64,000 bases of DNA from Lentisphaerota bacterium (GCA_021413965.1 JAIOPI010000040.1:1-64000), one strand, 5' to 3'; positions 17,342 through 26,187 are shown, numbered from the stretch's first letter. Numbers and translations: made by a program. The notes: generated from the sequence alone by a model not told the origin.

Positions 17342-18238
17342 ATGAGAGGCGTGAGCACATACCGGCGGATCGCAGATGATAAAGTCACGTTCCAGTGGTG
17401 GCTTGAGTACTTGGGTGGTGAAGAATGGAAACGTGTACTCATCGTCCCCTTGGGCAAGGTCGGGGAAAAGTGTGCCGTCGATTCTAGGCGGATGGATGAC
17501 TGGCACGCGACCTCACCCCACAGAGTGATGGCATCAGTAAATGTTGAGGCGAACGAACTGACCCGATCCAACGCTGATGGTGGGCCTATTGCATGTGCAC
17601 TCTTCCTCAGAGCTGGAATGGTGCGGCGTTCTGCGGTCGGGGTGTACGAGGATCCCGCGGCGGGAGGGGCGACGCTTCAGCTCGATCTGCCCGCCCACGC
17701 GATGACGGATGATCTCACCATACGACGATCACTGGCCTTGATGACTGGAGAGCGGCAGGGCCTCCGTCTGTGGGAGGGGCCTGTGTGCTCCGTCAGAACA
17801 ACAGGTAGCGTTTCGATGTTTCCCATCGAACCGCGTCGATTCCAGGAATCCTGGAAATGGCTTGAGGTGGTTCTCCCGGAAGAATCTGCGAGCGATGAGA
17901 CTCTTGAAACAGAAATATACAGCTGCCTGCGGCTTCAAATTGATGAAACCAAGGAAGCTTGGCGCAGATTTGAGACCTGCTGGCTGAGTGATGTTCAGGC
18001 TGTGCGGGAAAACGTCCAGGAGCAACTCAACGGGCTCATTCTGACCGCGATCATTCAGTGGTTTGAACGAATGGATCCATCGGCGCGGCGGGATATTCTG
18101 TTCGGCCCGCAGTCTTATGCACATGCCTCACTGGGATGGATGCTCAGGAACTTGATACGAGACAGGGTCGGTCAGCGACCAGGAGTCTCTCGATCTGCCT
18201 TGGATGTGTTTCAGATCGGGGCCGCACTTCAAAGGTGA
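17342..18238 (+). CDS. unassigned subunit of the Z1/GHKL operon, 298 aa
   Basis: The gene starts eight bases after the GHKL gene. The first half is beta-rich (FQWWLEYLGGEEWKRVLIVPLG), and residues about 180-260 are helical with acidic stretches (EEIYSCLRLQIDETKEAWRRFE-like). No catalytic motif or known domain is recognised. Its constant place between the ATPase and the last gene suggests an accessory or target-recognition subunit; this is an inference from context. It ends six bases before the next start. Confidence 0.75.
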   Translation: MRGVSTYRRIADDKVTFQWWLEYLGGEEWKRVLIVPLGKVGEKCAVDSRRMDDWHATSPHRVMASVNVEANELTRSNADGGPIACALFLRAGMVRRSAVGVYEDPAAGGATLQLDLPAHAMTDDLTIRRSLALMTGERQGLRLWEGPVCSVRTTGSVSMFPIEPRRFQESWKWLEVVLPEESASDETLETEIYSCLRLQIDETKEAWRRFETCWLSDVQAVRENVQEQLNGLILTAIIQWFERMDPSARRDILFGPQSYAHASLGWMLRNLIRDRVGQRPGVSRSALDVFQIGAALQR

Positions 18239-18243
18239 AAAGT

Positions 18244-19035
18244 ATGCCGGTGCTGTTTCCTGCCATGACGGCAGGCGTTGCCGCGAGCGCAGTGGAGAGG
18301 CTTCTGGACGCTCCTGCCCGGGATGAGGGTCTCATGGCATTGGGGCTGGAAATCGATGTGGGCATCCGTTCCGGGGCGATCTTCAACGAGGTGTCTTGGC
18401 AGCCCATAGGGACCAGAGTCACCGCTGATCAGCTGCTTACATTCCGAAAGAGCCTTTCGCGTTCCCTCGGGGAGGCTGGTTATCCAAGAGTCATGATCAA
18501 AGGCGAAGGAATCTGTGACAAGCTGGCAGCCTCTTCGCTCTGGTTGGCCTTGGCGCCGCTGATGGCGGAGAGCGATGCCTCATCGGCTGGGGTCTGGCGT
18601 TGGATCGCACTGAGAGTCATGCCGGATATGGTCCTCTGGCGGTGGTTTACTGGAGATAGAAAACTTGCCCGGCATCGTTTTTGCGCAACGGGAAACCTAC
18701 GCTGCTGGCCGATGAATCTCTGGTGGTACGCTTGGATGTGTTCGGATCCGAGCGGTAATCCGGACGACGCGCTGATGCATATCCTTGCAGATACAGACTT
18801 GCGTATGTCGATCTTGGAGCGAACCGGGGGGGGGTATGACCGGGCCATGGTGCAGGCTGTAATAAGGCGAGTCGGCCAGGAGTCAGGCGGACGAGCTCAG
18901 CTTGTGCGCGGCATGATGAAGCGTCTCACATGGATCAGGAGTGTCCGGGAGACGGGAGTGCTCCAGGATGGCGAGCGGGCAAGTCTGGTGGAGAGCCTGG
19001 TAACATGGTCGAGGCAGCATTACATCGGTCAGTAG
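18244..19035 (+). CDS. unassigned last gene of the Z1/GHKL operon (possibly DUF6339-like), 263 aa
   Basis: The ATG at 18244 is preceded by AAAGGTG. The protein starts MPVLFPAMTAGVAASAVERL and has a tryptophan-rich middle (SSAGVWRWIALRVMPDMVLW and 'CWPMNLWWYAWMCSD'). This pattern resembles the DUF6339 proteins I associate with Z1 operons; that link is from memory and is not proven here. It is soluble, without recognisable catalytic residues. It completes a five-gene run in which all gaps are eight bases or fewer. Confidence 0.7.
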   Translation: MPVLFPAMTAGVAASAVERLLDAPARDEGLMALGLEIDVGIRSGAIFNEVSWQPIGTRVTADQLLTFRKSLSRSLGEAGYPRVMIKGEGICDKLAASSLWLALAPLMAESDASSAGVWRWIALRVMPDMVLWRWFTGDRKLARHRFCATGNLRCWPMNLWWYAWMCSDPSGNPDDALMHILADTDLRMSILERTGGGYDRAMVQAVIRRVGQESGGRAQLVRGMMKRLTWIRSVRETGVLQDGERASLVESLVTWSRQHYIGQ

Positions 19036-19182
19036 AGAGCGGTGTCCGCAACGGAAGCCCCGCGATGCAAACCACCCGGAGAATTCCTCCTGGGTTTGTC
19101 ATTGGGTGTGTCGAATAGGACCAGTAACACCACGTACCACCGTTCCCAAAGGTTGCCGCCAGGCAGGTTCTAATTCTGCTGA

Positions 19183-19317
19183 TGCCCGCTCAACAAGTTG
19201 GTGGTGTCCTCGCAGAAGCGCGCGCTTCCTGTTGACGTGTGGGAGAGGCATCCGATCTACCCGATGCGCACTTGGCCCCCTGATGTACGGCTAACGTTAT
19301 GCGACACGCTGAAATAG
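19183..19317 (+). pseudogene. gene remnant, 44-codon C-terminal-like fragment
   Basis: Between a TGA at 19180-19182 and a TAG at 19315-19317 one frame reads as natural protein, for example SSQKRALPVDVWERHPIYP followed by MRTWPPDVRL. It has no start or ribosome-binding site. It runs through the left arm of the large palindrome and ends just after it. It looks like the 3' end of a decayed gene convergent with the restriction gene. The family is not recognised. The rest of 19036-19285 holds no gene; a weak stem (ACCCGGAG / CTCCTGGGT near 19072-19095) may terminate the Z1 operon. Confidence 0.3.
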
Positions 19318-19456
19318 ACCGTCTCCCGCGGCTCGGAACAGCCTCGCCCTCCAGTTGGCATGATCAAGGACCTCTTGACGACGGCATCTGGAGGGCGAGG
19401 CTGTGCCGAGCCGTCATCGTGCCTGTGTACCCGCGTGTCGCATAACGTTAGCCGTA
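19286..19456. repeat. 171-bp near-perfect palindromic element (MITE-, attC- or terminator-like)
   Basis: The outer arms are 24 bp and perfectly inverted: 19286-19309 (begins TACGGCTAACGTTATGCG) with 19433-19456. The inner arms are 26 bp with one mismatch: 19329-19354 with 19388-19413 (contains GGAGGGCGAGGCTG). Each side has a 19-nt unpaired spacer, so the fold is symmetrical around a 33-nt loop. The TAA of the restriction gene lies in the right arm, within GGCTAAC, close to the R'' box of integron attC sites, and the opposite end gives GTTAGCC. The inner GGAGGGCGAGGCT core resembles intergenic repeats I recall from Verrucomicrobiota. A bidirectional terminator between convergent units is the simplest role. 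Confidence 0.8.
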
Positions 19457-20701
19457 GATTTGGGTGACTTGGGTGCGCTTGATAAACGCGACAAAACCCT
19501 GTAGATGCATGATGTCAGGCCGGCGCTCCGCCGGGAAACTCCTGATGTTGGGTTTCGGCGCAACAAGGACCACGTTGCTTCGCTTCATTTCCGCCAATTG
19601 TGCCGATGAAACCCCTTCTTGGAGGGTGAAGAGATGCTTTGGGGAAATCCTGTCGGCTTCGTTGATGATCTGGCGCCAACGGTCCTTGCAGCACGTTTTG
19701 GCGCCCATCATGTGAAGGCGCTCGCGTGGGAAGGCGGGATTGTGATACGCCACCGCGGAGGGAAAGAGAAAGTCGGGTATCTTGTTATTCTCGGTGGTGG
19801 CCTGCTCCTCGAAGCGTATGCCGGCGCTGGCGAATATGGACCCGAGGTTGAGCTCTAGGGAGCGGCCTGTGCGGGCCTTGCGCCTGTTGGCAACGCTTAG
19901 GGCGAGTTCAAGGAAATCGTCAACGGAGCGGAAGCCCTTGTGAATGGCGGGTTCCACAAGCGCCTTTTCGATATGCTCGAAGATCGCAAACTCAAGTGCG
20001 CGACGTTTCAGCAGGAGCGCATCCACGCCGCGGTCCCAGGACTCGTGAGGAATAGCCTTCTCGACCTCTGCAAAGATCTGTTCCCCCGTCGGGAATTGGC
20101 TAAGCCATTTCTCGGCCGTATGCTTTCTTGCAAGCGCCCGGAGCGATTCTGTCACGGCCCTGACATCGACCCTGCCGTTGCCTGCAACTTGCCCGGGCTG
20201 CAACTCGCGGCCCAGCCAATTCTCGAGCAGGAGTTCCTGCTCGGGCGTCGAGCATACCCAGGCAAGCAACGCCGTCTCGCTGCCCAGTCTGCTGCCGGCG
20301 ATGATGGCGAGTGCCCCGGTGTTTTCCGGATCTTGGACGGGGGTTACCGCGCAGCCCCCCCAGCCAGTCAGGCGGAATTCATTGTACTTCTTCAGAAGTC
20401 CACGTTCGGGGAAGAATCGTGAGTTGTAGTAGATAGCGCTGACTCGCTCTGCCCGCACATCCTCATTGGGGAAGTAGCAGGCGACAGCAGGCGATCGCGG
20501 ATTGTAGGCATTGGTGACGCATGCATCTGGAAAGACCGCCTTGAAAAACCATTTGGGCAGGTAAATCCCCGCCGCGTGGCTGCCGGTGACGCCCGTGTCG
20601 TTGCCCGAGAGTCGTTTGGCCGCCCAGAACCAGCCTTCTGACGAGATCCGCTCTAGGAGGCCAGTAAGGGACAGCCCCTCATAGGCTTTCCACCAACTCA
20701 T
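19448..20701 (-). CDS. EcoRII-like type II restriction endonuclease
   Basis: A 417-aa protein, the size of EcoRII (about 404 aa). The C-terminal catalytic domain is clear: RTGRSLELNLGSIF (about 278-291), TTENNKIPDFLFP (about 302-314), then GAKTCCKDRWRQIINEA (about 333-349) and LFTLQEGVSSAQLAEM. This is the PD...(D/E)xK-type core of the EcoRII-C family. The N-terminal 180 aa would be the regulatory, DNA-sensing domain. EcoRII cuts at CCWGG; the same target is likely because the partner methylase is Dcm-like. Its ATG overlaps the methylase stop by four bases. Confidence 0.9.
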   Translation of the reverse strand: MSWWKAYEGLSLTGLLERISSEGWFWAAKRLSGNDTGVTGSHAAGIYLPKWFFKAVFPDACVTNAYNPRSPAVACYFPNEDVRAERVSAIYYNSRFFPERGLLKKYNEFRLTGWGGCAVTPVQDPENTGALAIIAGSRLGSETALLAWVCSTPEQELLLENWLGRELQPGQVAGNGRVDVRAVTESLRALARKHTAEKWLSQFPTGEQIFAEVEKAIPHESWDRGVDALLLKRRALEFAIFEHIEKALVEPAIHKGFRSVDDFLELALSVANRRKARTGRSLELNLGSIFASAGIRFEEQATTENNKIPDFLFPSAVAYHNPAFPRERLHMMGAKTCCKDRWRQIINEADRISPKHLFTLQEGVSSAQLAEMKRSNVVLVAPKPNIRSFPAERRPDIMHLQGFVAFIKRTQVTQIYG

Positions 20702-22056
20702 TTCAGTCGCTCCCGGAGTACCCGTGCAATCTCGGCCGCCGTGCTGGTCACAGCGGGCACTACAACACTGTTGCCGATCTGACGGTAGGCTTGGCTCCGG
20801 GATACGGGGAACCGGAATGGCGGCACTTCAAAGCCCTGTAATTGGGCCGCTTCCTCGACGGTGAGCATGCGGGGGAGCTTGCCCTTCTGCTCGACTAGGA
20901 TTTCCGCCCCGTCCTTGTGGTAGCGGGCCGAGATTGTGCGCGTAACATCGCCCGGACTTATCGGCCAGCGATGCAAGCCATATCCAAACCCATGGCCAGC
21001 CTCCTCATGGTGCTTTCGGTGCCGCTCAAGCGTTGCCCAGGTCCCCGGCCCCAGCGTGTATTCGGGCGCAACTTCAAGCTTCACGATATCGGAAAGCTCG
21101 CGACGAGGAGGTACGCCCTTCCGCGGAGCCTCCGGTATGACAATCTCGTCCTCTTTGATCGTCACTCGACTGGGGTCGTAACCTACGATGAAAACGCGTT
21201 CACGATGCTGGGGAACCCATCGCGCCCCGTCCACAACCACCCACCTGATGACATAGCCCAGCTCGTCCGCAAGCGCGCGCCGGATGACCTCGAACGTGGA
21301 ACCCCCGCCATGACGTAGAAGATTCTTCACGTTCTCCAGGAAGATAGCGGCTGGTCGCTTTTCCCTGATGACCCGGGCAAGCTCAAAGAACAGCGTTCCT
21401 TGTGTTTCGTCCTCGAAGCCGTGCTTCCTCCCGAGTGAATTCTTCTTCGATACCCCCGCCAGTGAAAACGGCTGGCAGGGAAACCCGGCGCACAGCACGG
21501 TGTGGTCGGGAATAGTATCGGCCTTGATCTTCCGGATATCCCCATACGGGGTCTCTCCGAAATTCGCGAAGTACGTCTCTTGGGCATACCGATCCCATTC
21601 ACAGGAAAAGACGCACTTCCCCCCATTGGCCTGCATCGCGAGACGAAATCCCCCGATACCCGCGAATAGATCGATAAAGGTGAACCTGCAATCATCCGGA
21701 GGGGGATAGGGGATCTCTCCGAAATCCAAAGCCAGTTGGACCTCGGTATCTAGGACGCAGTTCGTAATGGCAGCAGTCGAGGCTGCCAATACCACTGCCG
21801 CCATCCGACGCCCTTGCCACAGGGCGGCCGGAAGAAGTGCTGGGCGAACGTCGAGATCCTGCAGCCAGTGTGAGGTGACAGCACAGAACTGTGCCGACCT
21901 GCCGAAGTTCCTATCCTGTCTTTGGCAGTATTGCTGGAGGGCGGCCAAGGCCCTGCTATATTCAAGGCGAGGCCGAGTTGACCCTCGTTTGCTTTCTGAG
22001 TGCTTCATGTCATGTACGGGCTGCGGTCCGTGAGGCTTGTCATGATCTGTCGGCAT
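20698..22056 (-). CDS. dcm: DNA (cytosine-5-)-methyltransferase, Dcm/M.EcoRII-like
   Basis: A 452-aa protein with all C5-methylase motifs: I DLFAGIGGF (129-137), IV PCQPFS (193-198, catalytic Cys), VI ENVKN (241-245), VIII QHRERV (283-288) and X RQIGNSV (near 428-434). The N-terminal extension of about 125 aa before motif I is like that of E. coli Dcm and M.EcoRII. It should protect the host from the downstream EcoRII-like nuclease, probably at CCWGG. It is also divergent from vsr, as expected for a 5-methylcytosine-producing enzyme. It may serve the Z1/GHKL operon as well. Confidence 0.93.
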   Translation of the reverse strand: MPTDHDKPHGPQPVHDMKHSESKRGSTRPRLEYSRALAALQQYCQRQDRNFGRSAQFCAVTSHWLQDLDVRPALLPAALWQGRRMAAVVLAASTAAITNCVLDTEVQLALDFGEIPYPPPDDCRFTFIDLFAGIGGFRLAMQANGGKCVFSCEWDRYAQETYFANFGETPYGDIRKIKADTIPDHTVLCAGFPCQPFSLAGVSKKNSLGRKHGFEDETQGTLFFELARVIREKRPAAIFLENVKNLLRHGGGSTFEVIRRALADELGYVIRWVVVDGARWVPQHRERVFIVGYDPSRVTIKEDEIVIPEAPRKGVPPRRELSDIVKLEVAPEYTLGPGTWATLERHRKHHEEAGHGFGYGLHRWPISPGDVTRTISARYHKDGAEILVEQKGKLPRMLTVEEAAQLQGFEVPPFRFPVSRSQAYRQIGNSVVVPAVTSTAAEIARVLRERLK

Positions 22057-22206
22057 GCGATCTTATGTCCTGTCGCAAGGCGATGCAACAGCAAGAAGCC
22101 ACGTTTCCGGAGGCCGGGTGCCGAACTCTTCTGTCAACATAGGAAAACCGCATTTCACTTGGATACTCCTTGCTGACGATAGGAATGCCGGCGCTAAGCT
22201 AGTTCC

Positions 22207-22752
22207 ATGGACATCTGGTCAAGATCCAAGCGTTCCGCGGTGATGGGGCGGATCCGTAGCCGGGACACGAAGCCGGAACTCCTGCTCCGGTCCCTGCTGC
22301 ACCGGTCCGGACTGCGCTACTCCCTGCGGCGGCGGGACCTTCCCGGCCGGCCGGACATCGTCTTGCCGAAGTACCGGGCCGTGGTGTTCGTCCATGGTTG
22401 CTTCTGGCACCGGCACAAGGGGTGTCCGGTGGCGACGACCCCGAAGACGCGCAGGGCCTTCTGGCTGGCCAAGTTCCGGGCGAATGTGTTACGGGACCGG
22501 CGGAACGGGAGGGCCCTCAGACGTCAGGGCTGGAAGGTGTCCGTGGTCTGGGAATGCGAGGTGCTGCGCGACCCGCACGCGGCGCTGCGGCACCTCCTGG
22601 ATGAGATGGGGGTCAAGCCGCCCGCGCGTTACGCGGACCTCCCCGGAAGGAAGTTGCTGCTCAAGGTCGCGGAGGAGTCGCTCCAGTGGAATCTCGCACA
22701 GAAAGGGCCCGCGTCCGGCGGGAGGGGCCCCGGGCGCGGACTCGTGCGCTGA
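22207..22752 (+). CDS. vsr: very short patch repair endonuclease Vsr
   Basis: A 181-aa protein. It starts MDIWSRSKRSAVMGRIRSRDTK like all Vsr proteins, has GRPDIVLPKYRAVVFVHGCF and WHRHKGCP (catalytic Asp and the His/Cys zinc-binding region), and later KFRANVLRDRRN and VSVVWECE. Vsr nicks beside T:G mismatches that arise when 5-methylcytosine deaminates, so it offsets mutation caused by the Dcm-like methylase 150 bp away on the other strand. The C-terminal 25 residues are a low-complexity Gly/Arg tail that goes beyond the usual end. The ribosome-binding site is weak. Confidence 0.92.
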   Translation: MDIWSRSKRSAVMGRIRSRDTKPELLLRSLLHRSGLRYSLRRRDLPGRPDIVLPKYRAVVFVHGCFWHRHKGCPVATTPKTRRAFWLAKFRANVLRDRRNGRALRRQGWKVSVVWECEVLRDPHAALRHLLDEMGVKPPARYADLPGRKLLLKVAEESLQWNLAQKGPASGGRGPGRGLVR

Positions 22753-22841
22753 CAGCACGGCTCAAGGCCGGCCCGGAGCATCCTCACCGCCACCGGATTC
22801 GACGGAATCGCAGACCGCCCAGGCATTCCCGCCCCGGGGCC

Positions 22842-23576
22842 TCAACTGATTCGCAGCGTGCGCCACTGGATGCGCCGATGCAGGAAGACGGGGCTGCAAA
22901 GGTCGATGCGCCGGCCGAGCCCCTCGCGCTGCTTTTGGTCGGGATAAGCCTCCTTCGCGCTGTTGGCGCTGATCCCGATCAGGTGCAGGTCCCGTGTGAA
23001 GATGGGACCTCCGGAACATCCGGGGATCACGTCATCCGAGTGATACCTGATCAGCGGCCAGTCCCTCCGGACCTCCAGTTCCACGTCATGGACTTCCGAG
23101 CCATCGGGGCTGAAGAAGAAACCTGGGAGTGTCGCTTCGCCGTCATGCCCGGCACCGAACTCGAGGGCGGATGGCCGCATGTCGTTGTAGTCACCTTCCT
23201 CGTCGAGCAGGACGTTGAAGGCGTCCTCCGTCGGACCGCATTCCGACATATTGACGAAAACCGTATCGGGCGCAAGGGCCATGAAGTCCATATTTGTGGC
23301 CGCGAACATGGTCAGTGTGCCCTCCGTGCCGTCGTGGAGGCGGCGCACGTCATAGAGGGGCGTGTGAAGGATGTCGACAGATATCAGGGCCGGGGAGCCC
23401 AAGTGGGCACATGTGAGGACAAACTCGCCACTGACGATGCCGAGGCACTTGCAGCCCGCATCGCAGGATGGGGAGATGTGGACAAGGGCCCGGCGGATAT
23501 CGTCCATGGTCATGGTCTGCGCCGGTTGTGTCGTGCCGGCAATCCCTGCCAGATCGTCTGCGGCATTCGTTCTCAT
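22842..23576 (-). CDS. trypsin-like serine protease (cytoplasmic)
   Basis: A 244-aa protein with the chymotrypsin-fold triad in order: His in LTCAHLG (about 53-59), an Asp in NMDFMALA (about 94-101), and Ser in IPGCSGGPIF (about 190-199). There is no signal peptide, so it probably acts inside the cell, like the protease modules of defence or signalling systems. No partner domain is fused. The gene stands between vsr and an unassigned minus-strand gene, with a gap of 123 bp to the latter, so operon membership is uncertain. Confidence 0.78.
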   Translation of the reverse strand: MRTNAADDLAGIAGTTQPAQTMTMDDIRRALVHISPSCDAGCKCLGIVSGEFVLTCAHLGSPALISVDILHTPLYDVRRLHDGTEGTLTMFAATNMDFMALAPDTVFVNMSECGPTEDAFNVLLDEEGDYNDMRPSALEFGAGHDGEATLPGFFFSPDGSEVHDVELEVRRDWPLIRYHSDDVIPGCSGGPIFTRDLHLIGISANSAKEAYPDQKQREGLGRRIDLCSPVFLHRRIQWRTLRIS

Positions 23577-23699
23577 TGACCCCCTGACCCCGCCTTCACC
23601 CCCACCAGCAGGAAAGAAGCGACTGCGGTCGCTTCGGATTTCCCCTCCTGGGTCGCGAAGCTACTGCTCGGAGAATGAACAAACCATGCGAAAGGGGGG

Positions 23700-24209
23700 T
23701 CATTCCTGCTCCCCGCGGGCTGGTAGATCATCCCGCCCGTCGTCATGTGGGGCCCTGTGTTCCGGCGAATCCAAACGCAATACGGCGGTTCCGGGAACGC
23801 CAATGAACTCACCCGCGCACAGTTCGCGGCATATGCCCGTCACCTGCTCAGCAGGGACGTCGGAACAGCTGAACTCAAGAATCATCAGGCCAGACCTGAC
23901 GTAATCTCGCTCCGCAACAAAGGCATCCCGTATGGCCACCCGCAGTTCCTCGGTCGCGGGGGCTACTTCCCGGAACAGGAGGCGGGGAAGTATTGTAATA
24001 TTTGCCTTCGGATACAGAGTCCCGGTTTCTTTGCTATTGTTTACACGCTCGGCGTGAACGACCTGCTCGTCGCGGGGTATCGCATACCCAAGTTCACAAT
24101 AGGCAGAGTAGCTGGAGAGTCCGATCTCTGCAAAGGTGACAATATGACACCTTCCTGCTCTCACCTCGTCATACCAGGTCTCCTGAATAGGATGAGCATC
24201 AAGGTTCAT
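23700..24209 (-). CDS. hypothetical soluble protein, 169 aa
   Basis: AAGGAG lies seven bases before the ATG at 24209, which makes the frame credible. The product begins MNLDAHPIQETWYDEVRAGR and has a central 'VTFAEIGLSSYSAYCELGYAIP' segment; the C-terminus is acidic and low complexity. No family is recognised. It is upstream of, and in the same direction as, the trypsin-like protease, so it could be a substrate or regulator. This is an inference from position only. Confidence 0.6.
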   Translation of the reverse strand: MNLDAHPIQETWYDEVRAGRCHIVTFAEIGLSSYSAYCELGYAIPRDEQVVHAERVNNSKETGTLYPKANITILPRLLFREVAPATEELRVAIRDAFVAERDYVRSGLMILEFSCSDVPAEQVTGICRELCAGEFIGVPGTAVLRLDSPEHRAPHDDGRDDLPARGEQE

Positions 24210-24526
24210 AGAGGCTCCTTCGCTAACGCCCGGCTGCGTTGCCGAATCTTGATGCTAGCGGATTCCAAGGCGAAAGGGGTAACGGTTTTCTTGGCGGAAC
24301 AGACTGATTGTCGCAGCAGCCTTCTACTGCTGAGAGCGGACGCGTCTGAAATGCCGAAGCCGAGGGGTGGGACGCTTCCTGTCCACCCCTCCCGTATATC
24401 TTGCGCGCATTGCGATGAAGACGTTCGGAGCGTTGTGGCGCATGCCATGACCAAATGATGATCCATTGTTCCCGGTCAAGGGCCGCGGTGTCTTGAGGCG
24501 CCGTGGAAGCATGGAGGGAATGGGTC

Positions 24527-25360
24527 ATGGACAGCAGTCGCTATTTCGATCAGGGGTGCTTTGCGAACCGCCGCTACCGCAACGCCTACCAGCATGTGTT
24601 AATGCATCCCCACCCGAAGGTGGTCCACATCCACTTCAGGGAGCAGGACGAGGCGGTGGACGTGCTGGCACGCGTTGACGTGCTGGACCGCGGGTCGCCG
24701 TCGGTGTCGCCCAACATTGGCGAGATCATCCTGTCGGAGCGGGCAACGGGCAGCAGCCTGTACCATGAGGGGGTGCGGGGCATCTGCTGGCACGGGGACG
24801 AGATCGTCAGGAACTGCCTGCCGCGGATGGCCCCGCTCCTGAGCTTCGAGGAGGTAATCCTGCACCGCGAGCTGGCTGGCCGCGGGGGGGATTTCAGCCT
24901 GATCACGACGTGGGGGCACTACGGCTGCACCGCCCACCTGCTGCGGCACGAGATGGCGCATGCCATCTGGCGACACTACCCCGCCTACAGGAAGGCTGCG
25001 ACGGTGGTCGTTGCGGGCATCCCCGTTTTGGTCGCGAAGGAACTGCTCGGAAGGCTCATGGACTGCGGCTATGTGAATGAGGGGGTGCCATATGCCGAGC
25101 AGGCGGATGGTCTGATCAACGAGATGCAGGCCTGTACCTATGGCGGATGCAGGGATCGGCTCCACGGGCCTGCGCTACGGGCCATGGCGCCGTTCAAGGC
25201 GCGGCTGCGGCTGGTCATGGCGGACTTCTGCCCCTTGCTCAATGACACGGGCATGTTGACCATCCGCCGCTGGCGCACCCTGCACGATGCGCGGCAGGAT
25301 GCGAGCTACTTCGTGAGGCGGGGCGGCGCGGGGCCGGAACTCCGCGAGGGCCTGAGCTGA
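24527..25360 (+). CDS. HExxH zinc metallopeptidase-like protein
   Basis: The start at 24527 is chosen because GGAGGG lies eight bases upstream. The 277-aa protein has LLRHEMAHAIWRH (about 144-156), giving HExxH (HEMAH), the zinc-binding helix of many metallopeptidases. A third ligand further on is plausible in the 'YVNEGVPYAEQADGL' segment (the Glu of NEG), typical of the gluzincin layout. There is no signal peptide and no membrane anchor, so a cytoplasmic role is likely. The rest has no recognised domain. It is a lone gene on the plus strand. Confidence 0.65.
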   Translation: MDSSRYFDQGCFANRRYRNAYQHVLMHPHPKVVHIHFREQDEAVDVLARVDVLDRGSPSVSPNIGEIILSERATGSSLYHEGVRGICWHGDEIVRNCLPRMAPLLSFEEVILHRELAGRGGDFSLITTWGHYGCTAHLLRHEMAHAIWRHYPAYRKAATVVVAGIPVLVAKELLGRLMDCGYVNEGVPYAEQADGLINEMQACTYGGCRDRLHGPALRAMAPFKARLRLVMADFCPLLNDTGMLTIRRWRTLHDARQDASYFVRRGGAGPELREGLS

Positions 25361-25488
25361 CGACGGGGCGGATAGACGCGGCACCCGACCGCGCAATGGC
25401 CTGCGCCCGCTCCCGGTTGGGACATCTCCTGGCCGACCCCTTTCGGCAGGATACCGCCCGGACTGTTATGAACTCCGGGAGGGCGGGC

Positions 25489-26187
25489 ATGAGCGCACTG
25501 ATTCATCTGCTGCTGCAGTCGGTCATTATCATCGGGATTTCCATCACGGGGTACTTTGCGGGCTGGGACGGTTTCGAGCGCCTGTTCCACCACACGATGG
25601 ACATCGGCAGCCTGATCACGTTCTTCGGCATCTGCCATATAGTCGGCGTGTTCGTCTGCCTCAATTGGTCGGTCTTCAACACGGGTGCCTCCCTCGTCTG
25701 CGGCATCCTCTGCATCGTGCTGGGGACGCCCCTGATGACCCGCGGCCTCTTCTCCGCGCTGACCTTGACGGGTATCGCCGCCTTCGTGCTCGCCTGGCTG
25801 TGCGCCTTCCACCCGAAGGTTCAGGGCGTGCTGGGCCTGCTGGCGATCGCGTGCTTCCTCGTCGGCAAGTGCGGCGAAGGCACCACGCTGGACCGCCCGA
25901 CCGAAAAGCCGGAACTGACGCAGGATCAAATCGGAAACCATCCGGACGCCCATTGGAACCTCGGGCTCAAGGTGAACGGCAAGTACGGGGACGAGGAGGT
26001 CTGGGTCCAGGTTACCGGGACCACCGCGCAGCTAAGGGAAACGGAAGCACGGCTGAAGGAGCGCTTCGACATCTGGGACATCACCGAGGTGCTGCTCTCG
26101 GTTCCCCGCGACTACGCGCTCCAGATCGGCGCCTGGGACTATGTCGAATCGCGAGAGAAGGAGGAGCGATACGACCGGTCCATGTGA
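25489..26187 (+). CDS. membrane protein with C-terminal cytoplasmic domain, 232 aa
   Basis: The start at 25489 follows GGGAGGG; an ATG at 25468 lacks a site. The N-terminal half holds about four to five membrane helices (LIHLLLQSVIIIGISITGYF, ITFFGICHIVGVFVCL, GASLVCGILCIVLGTPL, LTLTGIAAFVLAWLCAF). The C-terminal 90 aa are soluble and charged. The motif 'GYFAGWDGFERLFHH' recurs in a degraded frame at 29387-29462, so a paralogue once lay nearby. No family is recognised. Confidence 0.65.
   Translation: MSALIHLLLQSVIIIGISITGYFAGWDGFERLFHHTMDIGSLITFFGICHIVGVFVCLNWSVFNTGASLVCGILCIVLGTPLMTRGLFSALTLTGIAAFVLAWLCAFHPKVQGVLGLLAIACFLVGKCGEGTTLDRPTEKPELTQDQIGNHPDAHWNLGLKVNGKYGDEEVWVQVTGTTAQLRETEARLKERFDIWDITEVLLSVPRDYALQIGAWDYVESREKEERYDRSM

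Noticed and set aside
22686..23579. A 297-codon plus-strand frame opposite the trypsin-like protease
   Set aside because: The minus strand carries an ordered His-Asp-Ser triad; the plus-strand product has no motif.
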